Positions 1 through 8,493 of a DNA stretch of 64,000 bases are shown here, piece by piece. The DNA is from Thermopolyspora sp044507605 (GTDB lineage: Bacteria > Actinomycetota > Actinomycetes > Streptosporangiales > Streptosporangiaceae). The DNA lies in NCBI GenBank assembly GCA_044507605.1, contig JBIQJI010000027.1:1-64000 (forward strand), in the 5' to 3' direction. Made by a program: the position numbers and the translations under genes. Each line of letters begins with the position of its first letter. The stretch's first letter is position 1. The notes beneath the pieces are model-generated. The model made no database searches. It was not told the DNA's origin and worked only from the letters and a program-made list of their open reading frames with translations.

Positions 1-992
1 ACCGGGGGCAGCAGGTCGGCGTAGTCGGCCGGCATCACCTTGGTCTTCGACCGCGGCGGCGGGGGTGCGCTGGACACGGGCGGGCCGGTGGGGGGCGGGG
101 CGGGCCGCGGCACGGGCTGCGCGCCGGGTGGGGGGCCTGGCAGCACCCTGGTGCCGGGCTCGGAGCCCTCGTGCAGGGCGCTCGCGCTCGGGTCGAGCGC
201 GCGGGCCATCTGCAGCATGGTCTGCGCGGTGGGCCGCATCGCGGGGTCGACGGCGAAGGCGTTGCGCAGCCAGCCGCGCAGCCAGGCCGGCGCGGCGTCG
301 AGCTGGGCCCGGCCTTCGAGGATGTTGTAGCAGACCGACTCGAACGTGCCGGTGCCGAACGGCGGTTTGCCGGTCGCGCCGAAGAACACCGTGGCGGCGA
401 GCGCGTGCACGTCGGCGGCCTGGGTGATCTGGTCGTCGCGGATGATCTCGGGCGCGAGGTAGCCGGGCGTGCCGACGAACATGCCGGTCTGGGTGAGCCG
501 GGTGGCGTTCACCAGGTGCGCGATGCCGAAGTCGATCACCAGCGGCTCGCCCGAAACCAGCATGACGTTGGCCGGCTTGAAGTCGCGGTGGATCACGTTG
601 GCGGCGTGGATGGCCACCAGCGCCTCGCACAGGCCGCGGGCGAGCCGGACGATCGCGTCGGGCGGCAGCGGCCCGTCCTCGAGCACGGTCTGCTCCAGGG
701 TGCGGCCGGGCGCGAACCTGGTCACGATGTACGGCGTGGCCGAGCCGAGCTCGGCGTCGACGACCTCGGCCACGCGGGGGCTGCGCACGCGGCGCATGGT
801 CTCGACCTCGCGGGTGAGCCGGTCGCGCGCCTTCAGGTCGGCGGCGACGTGCGGGTGCAGTACCTTGACCGCGACCTGGCGGCCTTCGCGGTCCACGCCC
901 AGGTGGACGACCCCCATGCCGCCTTCGCCGAGGCGCCGCACCAGCCGGTAGGGGCCGATCCTGTCCAAGGTGTGGGGCCCTGTCTCCCGCAC
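1..992 (-). CDS. Ser/Thr protein kinase, N-terminal part (cut by window edge)
   Basis: This is a Hanks-type (PknB-like) kinase that would phosphorylate Ser/Thr of target proteins in the cytoplasm. Visible motifs are the Gly-rich loop GEGGMGVVH near residues 22-30, the ATP lysine in VAVKVL, the catalytic loop HRDFKPAN (Phe replaces the usual Leu), DFGIAH and GTPGYLAPE. After about residue 275 the sequence becomes Pro-rich, and the 3' end lies outside the window, so any membrane or sensor domain is unseen. The GTG start at 992 is chosen because GGGGGA lies a few bases upstream and the kinase domain follows directly. It begins 15 bp after the stop of the paralogous kinase upstream, so the two are probably co-transcribed. 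Confidence 0.9.
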   Translation of the reverse strand, partial: MRETGPHTLDRIGPYRLVRRLGEGGMGVVHLGVDREGRQVAVKVLHPHVAADLKARDRLTREVETMRRVRSPRVAEVVDAELGSATPYIVTRFAPGRTLEQTVLEDGPLPPDAIVRLARGLCEALVAIHAANVIHRDFKPANVMLVSGEPLVIDFGIAHLVNATRLTQTGMFVGTPGYLAPEIIRDDQITQAADVHALAATVFFGATGKPPFGTGTFESVCYNILEGRAQLDAAPAWLRGWLRNAFAVDPAMRPTAQTMLQMARALDPSASALHEGSEPGTRVLPGPPPGAQPVPRPAPPPTGPPVSSAPPPPRSKTKVMPADYADLLPP

Positions 993-1007
993 GTGTCCCC
1001 CATCAGG

Positions 1008-3314
1008 TCAAGGTGACTGCGCCTTCTGACGCAGATCGTCCAGCCGGTCGATCAGGCCGAGAATGTCGAAGGGCTGCCAGGTCGTCTGCGACCTGAGGGC
1101 GATCGTGGCCAGCGCGAGCAGCACGGCGACCGTCGCCACCGCCCCCAGGGCCCACGCCACCATCATCGCCGCGCTCCTCGTGGGAAGCGCCGATGCGACC
1201 ATGCGCCGCATCTGACGTCCCGGTCCTTCCACTCCCGGCCCGGCGCAGATCGTCCACAACGCGACGGCCGTTCCCCAGCTCAACGCGTTGGCCGTGGTCA
1301 TCCTGCCGACCAGCACTGTCAACAACAGCGTAACCGGCAGGCCCAGGATGAGCGCATAGGGAACAAGCGCCACGGTGATCCCCGCCGATTTCACCAGCGC
1401 GGCGGGCCGGCCGAGCACCCGGAACACGTCACCGGCCGCGGCGCCCACCGGCCGGCGGGCGTTGAGCTGCGGCTGGGCGATGTCGGCGGCCCGCAGCAGC
1501 ACCACCGCCGGAACCGTGATGATCAGGGCCACCACGGGCACCCGCACGGCGAGCGCCGCCATGGTGAGCAGCGCGAGCACGCACACCAGACCGTACGCGC
1601 GGGACCGCGCCAGCAGCTGCCCCGGCGCGGCGCCGGGGGCGGGCGGCTGCGGCGACGGCACGTTGAGGGTGGGCATGACGGGGTTGACCTGGCGCCGGTG
1701 CGGCGTCTGGTCGTAGATGCTGTCGGCGGCCGGCTCGCGGAAGGCCTGGCTCCCGCCCACCGGCTCCGGCTGCCTCGGGGGGTAGGGGTGCTGCGGAGCG
1801 GGCTGGTGGGGCGCGGGCCGGCTCGGGCCGTGCTGACCCGAGGCGGGCTGGGGCTGCTGGTGCGAGCCGGGGTTCGCGCCCTGCTGACCCGGCTGATACG
1901 CGCCGGGCTGATGCGCCGGCGGGTGGTACGGCGGCTGATGCGGGGCCCCCGGCAGGGGCTGCACGGGCTGCTGGGCAGGCTGCTGCCCGGACCAGGGCGG
2001 CCCGGGCTGCGGCTGGGCCGGCTGCTGGGGCCCTCCTTTGACGAGGTCGGCCAGCTCGCCGGGACGCACCCTCCGGGTGGGGATGTCGCCCTCCTGGGCG
2101 GGCGCGGGCGGTTCGTCGCGCCGCTGGCCGGCCCCCGGGCCAGTGGGCGTCTCGCGGGGCAGCAGGCCGGCGCTGCGGATGTCCTGCCCGGTGACCCGCA
2201 CGGTCGGCCACGGGTCGCCCGGCGCCGGCGGCGACTCGCCGAGCAGTGAGACGAACTCCTCGGGCGGCGCGGGGCGCGGGATGGGCGGCGGGGGCGGCTG
2301 CGGAGCCGCGGTCGGAGTCTGCCGCTGCGGCTGCTGCGGGTTGGCCGACGGAATGGGGATGGGCGGGATGACCGGCGTCGAGCCGGAGGACGCCGCCGAC
2401 GTCCCTGACGGCGCCCCCGGCAGGGGGCGCGGCTCGGACCGGACCGTGCCGGGGAACTTGGGCGTGTCGAGCTCGGGCACCGTGGTGATCTCGTCGGGCA
2501 CGCGCGGCCTCGGCCGGGGCGTCGCCGGCAGCAGCTGGGCGGTGCGCCGGGCCAGCTCGCTCGCGGTCGGCCGGGCCGCCGGGTCGCGGTTCAGCGCCGA
2601 CCGCAGGATCGGCCGCAGCACCTGCGGCGCGGCGTCGACGTTGGCCTTGCCGGCGGTGATGTTGAAGAAGATCATCTCCAGCGTGCCCTTGCCGAAGGGC
2701 GGCTGGCCGGTGGCGGCGAACAGCAGGGTGCCGGCCCACGCGTGGATGTCGATCTCGGGCCCGGCCTCCTGCCCCTCGATGATCTCGGGCGCGAGGTAGC
2801 CGGGCGTGCCGATGAACATGCCGGTCTGGGTGAGCCGGGTGGCGTCGACGGCCTGCGCGATGCCGAAGTCGATGAGCACCGGGTCGCCGTCCATCATGAG
2901 CACGTTGCCCGGTTTGAGGTCACGGTGGATGACCCCGGCCGCGTGTACGGCGACGAGCGCCTCGGCCACGCCGTAGGCCACCCTGACCAGCGCCTCCTCG
3001 TCGAGCGGCCCATCCTGCTTGACGATCTCGTCGATGGGCCGGCCGGGGACGTACCTGGTCACGATGTAGGGCCGGCTGCCGGTCACGTCGGCGTCGACCA
3101 CTTCGGCGATGTAGGGGCTGCGCACGCGGCGCATGGTCTCGACCTCGCGGGAGAGCCGCCGCCGGGCGACGTCGTCGCCGGTGACCTCCGAGCGCAGGAC
3201 CTTGACGGCGACCTGCCTGCCCTGCGGATCGACGGCGAGGTGCACCACTCCCATGCCGCCCTCGCCGAGCCGCCTGATCAGCCGGTACGGCCCCAGTCGA
3301 TCGTCCTGGTTCAT
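1008..3314 (-). CDS. Ser/Thr protein kinase with Pro-rich linker and C-terminal membrane segments
   Basis: This PknB-like kinase has 768 aa from the chosen start. It shows GEGGMGVVHLA (residues 18-27), ATP-binding Lys38, HRDLKPGN with catalytic Asp132, DFG at 149-151 and GTPGYLAPE. Residues about 275-560 are very rich in Pro, Gln and Gly. The last 200 residues hold four or five hydrophobic segments, so the kinase is membrane-tethered by a multi-pass C-terminus rather than the single helix plus PASTA domains of classical PknB. An in-frame ATG at 3329 would add MVPTA; I prefer 3314 because kinases of this type usually start just before the DRLGPYRL-like segment and a TATGGT -10-like hexamer overlaps the upstream ATG. 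The kinase domain is closely similar to its downstream neighbour, suggesting tandem duplication. Confidence 0.88.
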   Translation of the reverse strand: MNQDDRLGPYRLIRRLGEGGMGVVHLAVDPQGRQVAVKVLRSEVTGDDVARRRLSREVETMRRVRSPYIAEVVDADVTGSRPYIVTRYVPGRPIDEIVKQDGPLDEEALVRVAYGVAEALVAVHAAGVIHRDLKPGNVLMMDGDPVLIDFGIAQAVDATRLTQTGMFIGTPGYLAPEIIEGQEAGPEIDIHAWAGTLLFAATGQPPFGKGTLEMIFFNITAGKANVDAAPQVLRPILRSALNRDPAARPTASELARRTAQLLPATPRPRPRVPDEITTVPELDTPKFPGTVRSEPRPLPGAPSGTSAASSGSTPVIPPIPIPSANPQQPQRQTPTAAPQPPPPPIPRPAPPEEFVSLLGESPPAPGDPWPTVRVTGQDIRSAGLLPRETPTGPGAGQRRDEPPAPAQEGDIPTRRVRPGELADLVKGGPQQPAQPQPGPPWSGQQPAQQPVQPLPGAPHQPPYHPPAHQPGAYQPGQQGANPGSHQQPQPASGQHGPSRPAPHQPAPQHPYPPRQPEPVGGSQAFREPAADSIYDQTPHRRQVNPVMPTLNVPSPQPPAPGAAPGQLLARSRAYGLVCVLALLTMAALAVRVPVVALIITVPAVVLLRAADIAQPQLNARRPVGAAAGDVFRVLGRPAALVKSAGITVALVPYALILGLPVTLLLTVLVGRMTTANALSWGTAVALWTICAGPGVEGPGRQMRRMVASALPTRSAAMMVAWALGAVATVAVLLALATIALRSQTTWQPFDILGLIDRLDDLRQKAQSP

Positions 3315-3494
3315 GGCAGTAGGCACCATACCGAGCTACAACCCCGCCCCAACCAATCGGTCACAGTCCCGCCCCATTCAGCAGGCCCCTACGATTTCCC
3401 CATCCACGATAAGCCGCAAGATACGCTTGCGCTGCTGTTGCGTCTCCATCGAGACCACACCGAATCTTCCGGCCCCGCCGCCCGATCGGTGTGG

Positions 3495-4028
3495 TCACAG
3501 TGCGAGCGGCAGGACCTCGGCGGTCTTCAGGGCGGCCAGCGCCGCGCCGGGCAGGGCGAGCTTGGAGTGGCGCACCCCGCTGCCGATGATGACGCGGCCC
3601 GGATGGCCGGCGACGGCCGAGTCGACGAGCACCGGCCAGTCGTCCGGCAGGCCGAGCGGGGTGATGCCGCCGTACTCCATGCCGGTCAGCTCCACCGCGG
3701 TCTGCTGCGGCGCGAACGACGCCTTGCGGGCCCCCAGGCGGCGGCGCACGGCACCGTTGACGTCGGCGCGGGTCGTGGCGAGCACCAGCACGGCGGCGTA
3801 GCGGACCTCGCCGCCGCGCTTGGCCGCCACGATGACACAGTTGGCGGAGTCGGCCATGGCCACGCCGTAGCGCTCGCAGAACGCCGCCGTGTCGGCCACC
3901 CCGGGATCGATCTCGGCCACGTCGATATCGGCCGCCCCATCGGGCCCGCACAGCCCCCGCACGGCCCCGGCGACCGGTTCGGCCAGCAGGTCGAGCCGCT
4001 CGGCGGCGGGCATCCAGGAAAGACTCAT
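3495..4028 (-). CDS. YbaK/EbsC-type aminoacyl-tRNA deacylase-like protein
   Basis: The 177-residue protein matches the YbaK/prolyl-tRNA-editing fold: SANCVIVAAK, RADVNGAVRRRLGARKASFA, the TGMEYGGITPLGLP core and IIGSGVRHSKLALPG near the end. Family members hydrolyse mischarged aminoacyl-tRNAs (such as Cys-tRNAPro or Ala-tRNAPro) in trans in the cytoplasm. The length is usual for a stand-alone editing protein. The ATG at 4028 precedes SLSWMPAAERLD; the open frame continues upstream but has no family similarity there. No good ribosome binding site is visible. It is flanked by a kinase upstream region (3315-3494) and by a 212-bp gap with an imperfect direct repeat. Substrate specificity cannot be read from the sequence. 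Confidence 0.82.
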   Translation of the reverse strand: MSLSWMPAAERLDLLAEPVAGAVRGLCGPDGAADIDVAEIDPGVADTAAFCERYGVAMADSANCVIVAAKRGGEVRYAAVLVLATTRADVNGAVRRRLGARKASFAPQQTAVELTGMEYGGITPLGLPDDWPVLVDSAVAGHPGRVIIGSGVRHSKLALPGAALAALKTAEVLPLAL

Positions 4029-4053
4029 CGCCAAAGGATAACGGCGGCCGCCG

Positions 4054-4165
4054 GACAGACCGCTGACAGTCCGCTCACCGGGCACACCGGGCCGGGGATC
4101 ACCGTGCGCACAGGGCCGGTGCCGGTGCGCCCGCAAGCCGATGACAGACCACTGGCAGGCCGCTC
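4054..4165. repeat. Imperfect direct repeat upstream of the YbaK-type gene
   Basis: Positions 4054-4076 and 4143-4165 share 20 of 23 bases (GACAGACC-CTG-CAG-CCGCTC with three differing positions). Similarity appears to continue with small gaps into the following GCACACC...TCACCG segments. The copies lie between the YbaK-type start (4028) and the amine oxidase stop (4241). They could be a small duplication or paired protein-binding sites; nothing in the sequence decides. Confidence 0.5.
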
Positions 4166-4240
4166 GCACACCCCGGGTCACCGCGCGGGCGGTCCGCGCG
4201 GCCGAGCGGGACAGGCGCCTTGGGGAAGCCGCCGGGCCGG

Positions 4241-5923
4241 CTACTGGGCGAGGACCCGCTTGTGCAGGTCGGTGACGACGGCGCGGGCCGACTCGAACGC
4301 GCCCGCCTGCCAGGCGATGAGCCGGGTGAGCCAGTCGCCGGCGAAGTAGACGCGGCCGTCGGGCTCGGCCAAGGCGGTCTGGGGTTCGGGGCTCGTCCAG
4401 TTCACCCAGGCGCCCTCGATGTGCGGCTGCCGCGTCCACGACACCGAGGCGCTGCTCAGCACGCCGGTGCGGTACTTCTCGCCGTGGATCTTCTTGCCCT
4501 GGGTGAGCGCCCAGTCGTGCCGGTCGCGATGCGACCGGGCGGCGTAGCGTTCGGAGTTGTCGCCCGTGTTGTAGTAGCCGACGATCACGCCGCGCTCGCC
4601 GTGGTACCCGTGGGAGGGGTACCAGATGCGGCTGACGTCGAGGTCGGTGTAGGTGCTGCCGCCGTAGATGCGGTCCTCGATCTCCCACCAGCGCCGGCCG
4701 TACTCCAGGCCGATCTTGCTCGCCGAGTAGGGGGTGGCCGCGGCGAGCGCGGCCGTCGTGGCGGCGGCCAGGTTGCCGGGGATCTTGGCGAGGATGTGGG
4801 GTGGGAGCGCGGCCACGCAGTAGTCGGCTGTGCGCACGGACGTGCCGTCCTCGCCCTGGCAGGTCACCTCGACCCCGTCCGGGCGGTTGACGATCTTCGT
4901 CGCCTTGACTCCGGTCTCGATCCGGTCCTCGCCGATCTCCCGGGCGAGGGCCCGCACGATGGCGTCCATGCCGCCGACCGGCTGGAACATCGGCACGGCC
5001 TGCTCGTAGCTGAGGTCGACGGTGAGCGCCCGGCCGAGCTTCTCGGCGAGCACCTGCGACACCGACGGCACGGGGCCGAGCATCGTGCCGCTCGTCATGC
5101 CGGGGTTCACGCTGTAGCCGCGCCGGTCGGAGCCGGTGTAGGTGTATCGGGGGCCGACGGCGCCGAAGTCGGAGAGGAAGTCCAGCAGGCGGGTCTTGTC
5201 GGTGTCGGTGAGCCGGCGGTCCAGAGCGCCGGCGTTGGTGGCCTTGGCCAATAACTCAGCTATATATCCGTAGATATCGGCCTTCGCGGTGCGCGTCCGG
5301 ACGGGCGCTGACATGCCCCTGTTGTAGATGTACGTCGCCCCGTTGCTGTTGACGAACACCTCCAGCGGCACGCCCAGCTCGCGGCAGTAGTCCATGGTGA
5401 CCATCCACTGCGCGATGCGGGCCGGCCCGGCGTTGAAGTACTGCCCCTCGGCGTACGTGACCCGCTGGGTCTCCCCCGTCAGCTCGGTGAACGTGTCGCC
5501 GCCGCGCAGGGTCAGGCTGCGCCCGCCGATGCGGTCTCTGGCGTCCAGCACCGTGCAGTCGTAGCCGGCCTTGCCGAGCTCGTACGCGCAGGTCAGCCCC
5601 GCCACCCCGGCGCCGAGGACGAGCACCTTGGCCGCGCCCCTGCCGGTCAGCGCGAAGTCGGAGCGCTGCGGCGGCGTGTAGTCGCGCGGCTGGTCCTCGG
5701 GGGCGAGCCCGAGCACGCCCATCGCGGCGTACATGGCCCCGGCCCCGCCGACCGCGCCCAGCCCCACCAGCAGCGCCCGCCGGGTGAGGGCGCCGCCGCG
5801 TCCGGCCGTTTCGAGGGCCGTGGCCCCCGCCAGCGGCGGCTGCTCCGCTCCGGGGTGCTCCTCCGACGGCGCGCCGGCCTCCTGGGAGCGCTCCGCCGGA
5901 GACTCCCCGGACTCATCGGGCAT
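4241..5923 (-). CDS. Flavin-dependent amine oxidase (monoamine / L-amino-acid oxidase family)
   Basis: The 560-residue FAD protein has the dinucleotide-binding motif LVLGAGVAGL near residues 101-110, followed by LDARDRIGGRS, and the C-terminal FAD signature GRVYFAGDWLTRL...GAFESA. Family members oxidise amines or amino acids to imines with release of H2O2. Residues 48-72 (TRRALLVGLGAVGGAG onward) form a twin-arginine plus hydrophobic stretch after a polar, acidic N-terminus, suggesting Tat-type export or a membrane anchor, although the RR motif is set unusually far in. Its ATG overlaps the TGA of the D-aminopeptidase gene by one base, so it is the last gene of a coupled four-gene operon. The substrate is unknown; the neighbours suggest an amino acid or peptide-derived amine. 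Confidence 0.85.
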   Translation of the reverse strand: MPDESGESPAERSQEAGAPSEEHPGAEQPPLAGATALETAGRGGALTRRALLVGLGAVGGAGAMYAAMGVLGLAPEDQPRDYTPPQRSDFALTGRGAAKVLVLGAGVAGLTCAYELGKAGYDCTVLDARDRIGGRSLTLRGGDTFTELTGETQRVTYAEGQYFNAGPARIAQWMVTMDYCRELGVPLEVFVNSNGATYIYNRGMSAPVRTRTAKADIYGYIAELLAKATNAGALDRRLTDTDKTRLLDFLSDFGAVGPRYTYTGSDRRGYSVNPGMTSGTMLGPVPSVSQVLAEKLGRALTVDLSYEQAVPMFQPVGGMDAIVRALAREIGEDRIETGVKATKIVNRPDGVEVTCQGEDGTSVRTADYCVAALPPHILAKIPGNLAAATTAALAAATPYSASKIGLEYGRRWWEIEDRIYGGSTYTDLDVSRIWYPSHGYHGERGVIVGYYNTGDNSERYAARSHRDRHDWALTQGKKIHGEKYRTGVLSSASVSWTRQPHIEGAWVNWTSPEPQTALAEPDGRVYFAGDWLTRLIAWQAGAFESARAVVTDLHKRVLAQ

Positions 5924-6765
5924 CAGCCGTACACCCCGCTACCGCACGCCACCTGCCCGGCGATCATGGCATATATCCCGAAGAGGGCCATGATGTCGTG
6001 GAAGTCATCGGTGGTGAACTCCGTGTGCCTCGGCCCTATCTGCCGGGTGCCCGGGATCAGCCCGCACCCCGCCGCGGTCGCCGTGGAGTTCCACTCCACC
6101 CCGAGCGTGAACGGCGCCGGCACCACGTACGGCCGCAGCTCCCCCACCCGGCGCAGCGCCCGCCCCGCCGCCTCCCGCAGCCGCGCCTGCGCGACACTCG
6201 GCGGCAGCAGCTCGGCCGAGAACCGGTCGATGCCCTTCTTCACCGCGACGGTCTCGACGTCGCCGAGCACCTCCCTGGCCTCCTCGCCCACCGCCTCGTC
6301 GCCGGTGACCAGCGCCACCGGCACCCCGAGGAACCCGGCGAACGCCGCGACCAGCCGCGTCTCCCCGCAGATCTCCCCGTTGAGGTAGACGTTCTGGATC
6401 TCCTTGCCCATCCACGTGTGGTTGAGCACCCCGTACCGCACCCCGGCCCGCGCGTGATAGCCGACCAGGCACGCCGCCTCGAAGTCGCGCGTCAGGCCCT
6501 GCGCCATGCGCAGCGGCTTACCCGGCCCCCTGATCAGCGTGGCGCGGGGGTCGAGCAGGTCGACCCGCAGATTCTTGGTCGAGGAATGCGCGTCGTTGAC
6601 CACCGCCACCCTCGCCCCGGCGTCGAACGCGCCCTCGATCACGGCGTTGGCGTCGGCGGTCATCAGCTCGCAGCCGCGCTCGTAGCCGCGCCCCCCGGCC
6701 TGCATCTCCTCGGGGTCGGTGAGCCCGGTCACGCCCTCCATGTCGACCGACAGATAGACCCTCAC
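5923..6765 (-). CDS. M55-family D-aminopeptidase (DppA-like)
   Basis: This 280-residue protein matches Bacillus DppA, a zinc D-aminopeptidase that releases N-terminal D-Ala from short peptides. It begins MRVYLSVDMEGVTGL, placing the expected zinc ligands at Asp8 and Glu10. Further typical metal or active-site positions are in NDAHSS, GYHARAG, NHTWMGKEI and the NGEICGE segment. No signal peptide is present, so it should act in the cytoplasm as a decameric ring, as known for the family. The GTG start at 6765 forms a GTGA overlap with the upstream PP-loop gene stop, and its own TGA shares one base with the amine oxidase ATG, which fixes the start and implies translational coupling. The open frame extends further upstream but is not homologous there. 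Confidence 0.88.
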   Translation of the reverse strand: MRVYLSVDMEGVTGLTDPEEMQAGGRGYERGCELMTADANAVIEGAFDAGARVAVVNDAHSSTKNLRVDLLDPRATLIRGPGKPLRMAQGLTRDFEAACLVGYHARAGVRYGVLNHTWMGKEIQNVYLNGEICGETRLVAAFAGFLGVPVALVTGDEAVGEEAREVLGDVETVAVKKGIDRFSAELLPPSVAQARLREAAGRALRRVGELRPYVVPAPFTLGVEWNSTATAAGCGLIPGTRQIGPRHTEFTTDDFHDIMALFGIYAMIAGQVACGSGVYG

Positions 6766-8012
6766 TTCTGTCCCCAGCCCATCACCTTGGCCATGTCGGC
6801 GGAGTCCATGAAGCCGAAGTGCTCCGCCATGTACGACCGCACGCGCGGCCGCCACGGCTCCGGCACCTCGTCGACCGCCGGCGGGAAGCACCGCTCCAGC
6901 CAGCCGGTCGACTCCTCGGTGGCTCCAAGGTACGCCGCCGCCCGCGCGAACGGGGTCGACTCGATGCCCGGCACCCGGGCGCAGCCGTACTCGATCATCT
7001 CCTGGCCGCCGTACGGCGGGGGCTGCTGCCATTTACGGGCCACCGGCCGGTCGGCGGTGATGGAGGTGCGCAGCGGGCGGCGCTCGATGGCCGCCTGGAT
7101 CAGCTCCTTGTACAGGCACTTGGCGCACCGGCCGCACGGCCCGTCGCGGTCGCCGCGCAGGCACCAGCGCACCTGGTCGCGCAGCTTCGAGCCGAGCGCG
7201 ATGCGCATGGTCATGGCCTCGCTGATGCCGGCGACCGGCAGCGCCATCGGCAGCCCGGCCGCCGCGAACAGCGTGCCCCACGGGCCCGAGGCCGACCACA
7301 TCGGGTTGTCGGGGGTGTAGCGGTGCACGTACCGGCCGCCGCCGAGCCAGCGCGAGCCGATCTCGTAGCCGAACGCCACGCCGGCGAGGTCCAGCTCGTC
7401 GGCCAGCAGCATCGCGCCGACCGCCACCGCGTGATGCTCGGGGTAGCCGGGGCGGGGGCGACGCAGCAGGAACTCCAGGTCCGAGCGCACGATCGTGACG
7501 TCCCTGCCGGTGGCGAGGGCCAGCGCGGCCAGGGTGTCGGAGCGGTAGTGGGTCCAGCGGTTCGGCACCCTCGGGTGCGGGACCCGCTGGAAGGTGATCA
7601 GCGGCGCCTCGTCGAAGATCGCCGCCACGGCGGCCGAGTCGGCGCCGCCGCTGTAGGAGATCGCCAGCCGCCCGGCGGCCCCGGCGACGCGGCGCTCCGC
7701 ACCCACGGGGCCGGCCTCGACCCCCCAGCCGGCCTGCAGCGCGGCGGCCAGGCCGGGCGAGACGGGCCGGTCGAAGACGATGCGGCCCCGCACCCAGGGC
7801 GCGACGATCGACCACGCGGCGAGCGCGCACAGGTCGGGATGCGGGCCGGTGACCGGGAGCGGCAGCCGCACGTGGCACGTGTTGGTCGCCAGCTCCACCG
7901 GGTGCCCGTCGGTGACGGTGCCGGCCAGCCCCTCCTCGGGGTCGAGCCGCAGCGACAGCCGCCACAGGGCGCCGCCGTCGCCGTCGGGCTCGGCCGTCCA
8001 CGTCACGCGCAT
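6762..8012 (-). CDS. PP-loop (QueC-like, probably DUF6395) ATP pyrophosphatase-type protein
   Basis: The 416-residue protein carries an N-type PP-loop, SGGADS at residues 121-126, used by enzymes that adenylate a carboxyl or amide group. At 284-299 it has C-x8-C-x2-C-x2-C (Cys284, 293, 296, 299), the same spacing as the zinc site of QueC, the 7-cyano-7-deazaguanine synthase. It is much longer than QueC: about 115 residues precede the PP-loop and about 115 follow the cysteines. I recall similar actinobacterial proteins being classed as DUF6395, without assigned function. The ATG at 8012 overlaps the coiled-coil gene by 10 bp, and the stop overlaps the aminopeptidase start as GTGA. QueC-type chemistry is an inference from motif spacing only. 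Confidence 0.72.
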   Translation of the reverse strand: MRVTWTAEPDGDGGALWRLSLRLDPEEGLAGTVTDGHPVELATNTCHVRLPLPVTGPHPDLCALAAWSIVAPWVRGRIVFDRPVSPGLAAALQAGWGVEAGPVGAERRVAGAAGRLAISYSGGADSAAVAAIFDEAPLITFQRVPHPRVPNRWTHYRSDTLAALALATGRDVTIVRSDLEFLLRRPRPGYPEHHAVAVGAMLLADELDLAGVAFGYEIGSRWLGGGRYVHRYTPDNPMWSASGPWGTLFAAAGLPMALPVAGISEAMTMRIALGSKLRDQVRWCLRGDRDGPCGRCAKCLYKELIQAAIERRPLRTSITADRPVARKWQQPPPYGGQEMIEYGCARVPGIESTPFARAAAYLGATEESTGWLERCFPPAVDEVPEPWRPRVRSYMAEHFGFMDSADMAKVMGWGQK

Positions 8013-8449
8013 GACGCGAACCCCTCGTGCCCGCCTGCGCCCCCGCCGCCTGCCGGGCCCTCCGGTCCGTCGGCGGGCACGGGCACCGGCGCGGAGTCCA
8101 GCCGGTCGACGCGGGCCTCCAGCCGGTCCACGGCCTGCCACAGCAGCACCTCGGCCTGCATCAGGTGATCGGTCGCGGCGGCGCCCTCCTGGGCCAGCCG
8201 CCGCGCGTCGTCGACCTTGCCCGGCAGCTCCGGGTCGGGCGCGGGCGCGGCGGGCCGGCGGCGCAGCTTCGCCACCTCGTCGCGCAGCGCCCGTACCTCC
8301 GCCCGCAACGCCTGCACCTCCGCCCGGGTCCGGTCGCGGACGTCCCTGATGTCCTGCCGGTGATCGGCCCGCGAGACGTACCGTGCGTCGAGCCCGGCGT
8401 GTACGGCTCGGCGTACACGCGCGGGCACGAGGATGCGCAGAAGCCCCAT
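8003..8449 (-). CDS. Small coiled-coil protein, first gene of four-gene operon
   Basis: This 148-residue protein of unknown function has a basic N-terminus (MGLLRILVPARVRRAVHAG), then a long stretch of charged heptad-like sequence (RAEVQALRAEVRALRDEVAKLRRR) and a second helical part (MQAEVLLWQAVDRLEARVDRL). It ends in a Gly/Pro-rich tail with one Cys. There is no signal peptide and no convincing membrane helix. Its 3' end overlaps the PP-loop gene by 10 bp, which makes a functional link likely; a scaffold or oligomerisation role is plausible but unproven. The gene begins 44 bp after the glgP stop, with a short hairpin between them, so transcription may be separate from glgP or partly read through. 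Confidence 0.7.
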   Translation of the reverse strand: MGLLRILVPARVRRAVHAGLDARYVSRADHRQDIRDVRDRTRAEVQALRAEVRALRDEVAKLRRRPAAPAPDPELPGKVDDARRLAQEGAAATDHLMQAEVLLWQAVDRLEARVDRLDSAPVPVPADGPEGPAGGGGAGGHEGFASCA

Positions 8450-8469
8450 GGCCCGTCACCCTAGCGGTA

Positions 8470-8484
8470 AAAGCGGGACGCTTT
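8470..8484 (-). terminator. Short hairpin between glgP and the coiled-coil gene
   Basis: A perfect 6-bp stem with a 3-base loop, followed on the minus strand by TTTTA, lies between the glgP stop (8494) and the next start (8449). It resembles a small intrinsic terminator, weak because of the short stem. Confidence 0.4.
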
Positions 8485-8493
8485 ATCGTGGTT

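Noticed and set aside
171..1016. Long plus-strand frame opposite the first kinase
   Set aside because: Its translation is Arg/Gly/His-rich with no family pattern, and it mirrors a clear kinase gene on the other strand; a high-GC shadow frame.
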